Positions 63,402 to 64,000 of a DNA stretch of 64,000 nucleotides are shown here, in pieces (the first letter of the stretch is position 1; the number at the start of each line of letters is the position of its first letter). Where the stretch lies: positions 1 to 64,000 of the forward strand of contig JAQBNI010000074.1 of the NCBI GenBank assembly GCA_028288625.1, read 5' to 3'. The notes below the pieces were generated by a model. It ran no database searches. It was not told the origin of the DNA and saw nothing but the letters and a program-made list of their open reading frames with translations. Source of the stretch: Bacteroidota bacterium. Lineage in GTDB: Bacteria; Bacteroidota; Bacteroidia; Chitinophagales; JADIYW01. The position numbers were made by a program, and so were the translations under genes.

Positions 63402-64000
63402 TTAATCTTTTTGAGTCAGCGGTTTCTTCTCTTCTTCCAGCTGTTTTGTTTTGTCAATAAATTCTTTGATGATCCTCATCGAATTTTCGTTTTCAATAAA
63501 ATCCGGTTGAGCTTTTGCAAACTTTACAAAATCACTCATCACCAAAACTTCATTCAGATCTTTCTTCAGAGATTGTTTCATCATTCCTTTGTGCATTGCA
63601 CTCATCAACTCATCCGTAGTCCTTTCCATCGCAGAAATATGATACCTCAATTCGATATACGTTCTTGCAATATCAGTAAGGCGCGAATAATAATTTTTTA
63701 CCGCTCCGGTTTGCCATAGTTTATCTCTCTGCAGTTTGTCTAGTTCTTTCAATGCCCACACATGCGGCGGAAGCAGATATTTTTCATCAACAGGCTGGTT
63801 CTTTCTCTTTCTTTCTATAATATACCATGCGATCAATGCAGCTATAAGCGCTAAAATAATTGTGCCAATCAGGAAGGGAAGAATTTCTTTAAATGTCAGA
63901 GGAATTTTTAATGGCTCCTTGATCGGTTTGATATCTTTTGTGGTATCGATCTTCACTCCGGCAACATGCACTAATATAGATTCAGAAACGATAGTATCGA
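63402..64000 (-). CDS. Bat-operon membrane protein, partial (5' end beyond the window)
   Basis: The frame is open to the window edge, so the real start is outside; a GTG at 63971 is only internal. The visible 199 residues have a short outer segment, a transmembrane helix (ILPFLIGTIILALIAALIAW), and a cytoplasmic helical domain (YLLPPHVWALKELDKL, then TDELMSAMHKGM). This resembles the uncharacterised membrane protein that sits before batA in Bat operons, between a DUF58 protein and batA. moxR and the DUF58 gene are expected upstream. Confidence 0.75.
   Translation of the reverse strand, partial: DTIVSESILVHVAGVKIDTTKDIKPIKEPLKIPLTFKEILPFLIGTIILALIAALIAWYIIERKRKNQPVDEKYLLPPHVWALKELDKLQRDKLWQTGAVKNYYSRLTDIARTYIELRYHISAMERTTDELMSAMHKGMMKQSLKKDLNEVLVMSDFVKFAKAQPDFIENENSMRIIKEFIDKTKQLEEEKKPLTQKD

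Noticed and set aside
1-64000. tRNA, rRNA or riboswitch genes
   Set aside because: I saw no cloverleaf-type sequence, rRNA-like sequence or known riboswitch core when reading spacers; an automated scan would be needed to be sure.
1-64000. Insertion sequence or prophage
   Set aside because: No transposase, integrase or phage structural gene is present, and the repeats found are too short to be intact insertion sequences.

Overview
The window looks like a chromosomal segment from a free-living, pigmented member of the Bacteroidetes, most likely in or near the Chitinophagaceae/Sphingobacteriia. The evidence is an AT-rich background, several promoters of the Bacteroidetes form (TTG, about 20 nt, TAnnTTTG), a type IX secretion component (PorZ), a protein with a type IX C-terminal sorting domain, a TonB-dependent receptor paired with a surface lipoprotein, the Bat aerotolerance operon, the ileS - DksA-like - lspA gene order, and a CrtI-CrtB-CrtYcd carotenoid operon. 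I see no rRNA, tRNA, CRISPR array or complete transposon. Most of the window is ordinary chromosome.

Layout. 1-9.5 kb: end of a Crp/Fnr regulator, small redox and detoxification genes (isochorismatase-like hydrolase, pirin, LLM flavin enzyme, peroxiredoxin plus DsbA-like protein), an AHSA1/VOC pair with a frameshifted VOC gene, a Rieske oxygenase coupled to a CrtU-like carotenoid desaturase, and a two-gene nucleotidyltransferase module. 9.5-21 kb: M28 peptidase, sphingomyelin-synthase-like PAP2 protein, esterase, leuCD, LpxH-like hydrolase, truA and a lipid-type ABC exporter. 20-26 kb: carotenoid operon (crtI, crtB, lycopene cyclase) and an AddB-like nuclease. 26-36 kb: TonB receptor and lipoprotein, a secreted M23 peptidase with nine near-identical 72-residue repeats, and secreted proteins. 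37-43 kb: glycosyltransferase, dnaN, paralogous lipoproteins, a decayed esterase and an alkyltransferase-like protein. 43-55 kb: lspA, an H1-tailed DksA-like protein, ileS, porZ, a DUF2779 nuclease, murB. 55-64 kb: methyltransferase, TPR protein, outer-membrane protein and the Bat operon (batE, D, C, B, A and an upstream membrane protein that runs off the edge).

The most striking signal is not a gene. At least eight places carry short degenerate tandem arrays with an exact 7-bp period but a different heptamer each time. Some are intergenic and end flush at start codons (leuD, murB). Others lie in frame inside coding sequence: a glycosyltransferase, two sites in ileS, and batD, where an inverted pair of arrays encodes the whole signal peptide. 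Other dispersed elements include a CCCCCTT hairpin, three copies of an AACCACATAG element and a 10-bp-spaced trio of DnaA-box-like 9-mers upstream of dnaN.

Functionally, the carotenoid operon and the Rieske/CrtU pair may act in one pigment pathway. LspA, PorZ, the lipoproteins and the Bat proteins belong to envelope biogenesis. ileS, truA, dnaN and murB are housekeeping genes.
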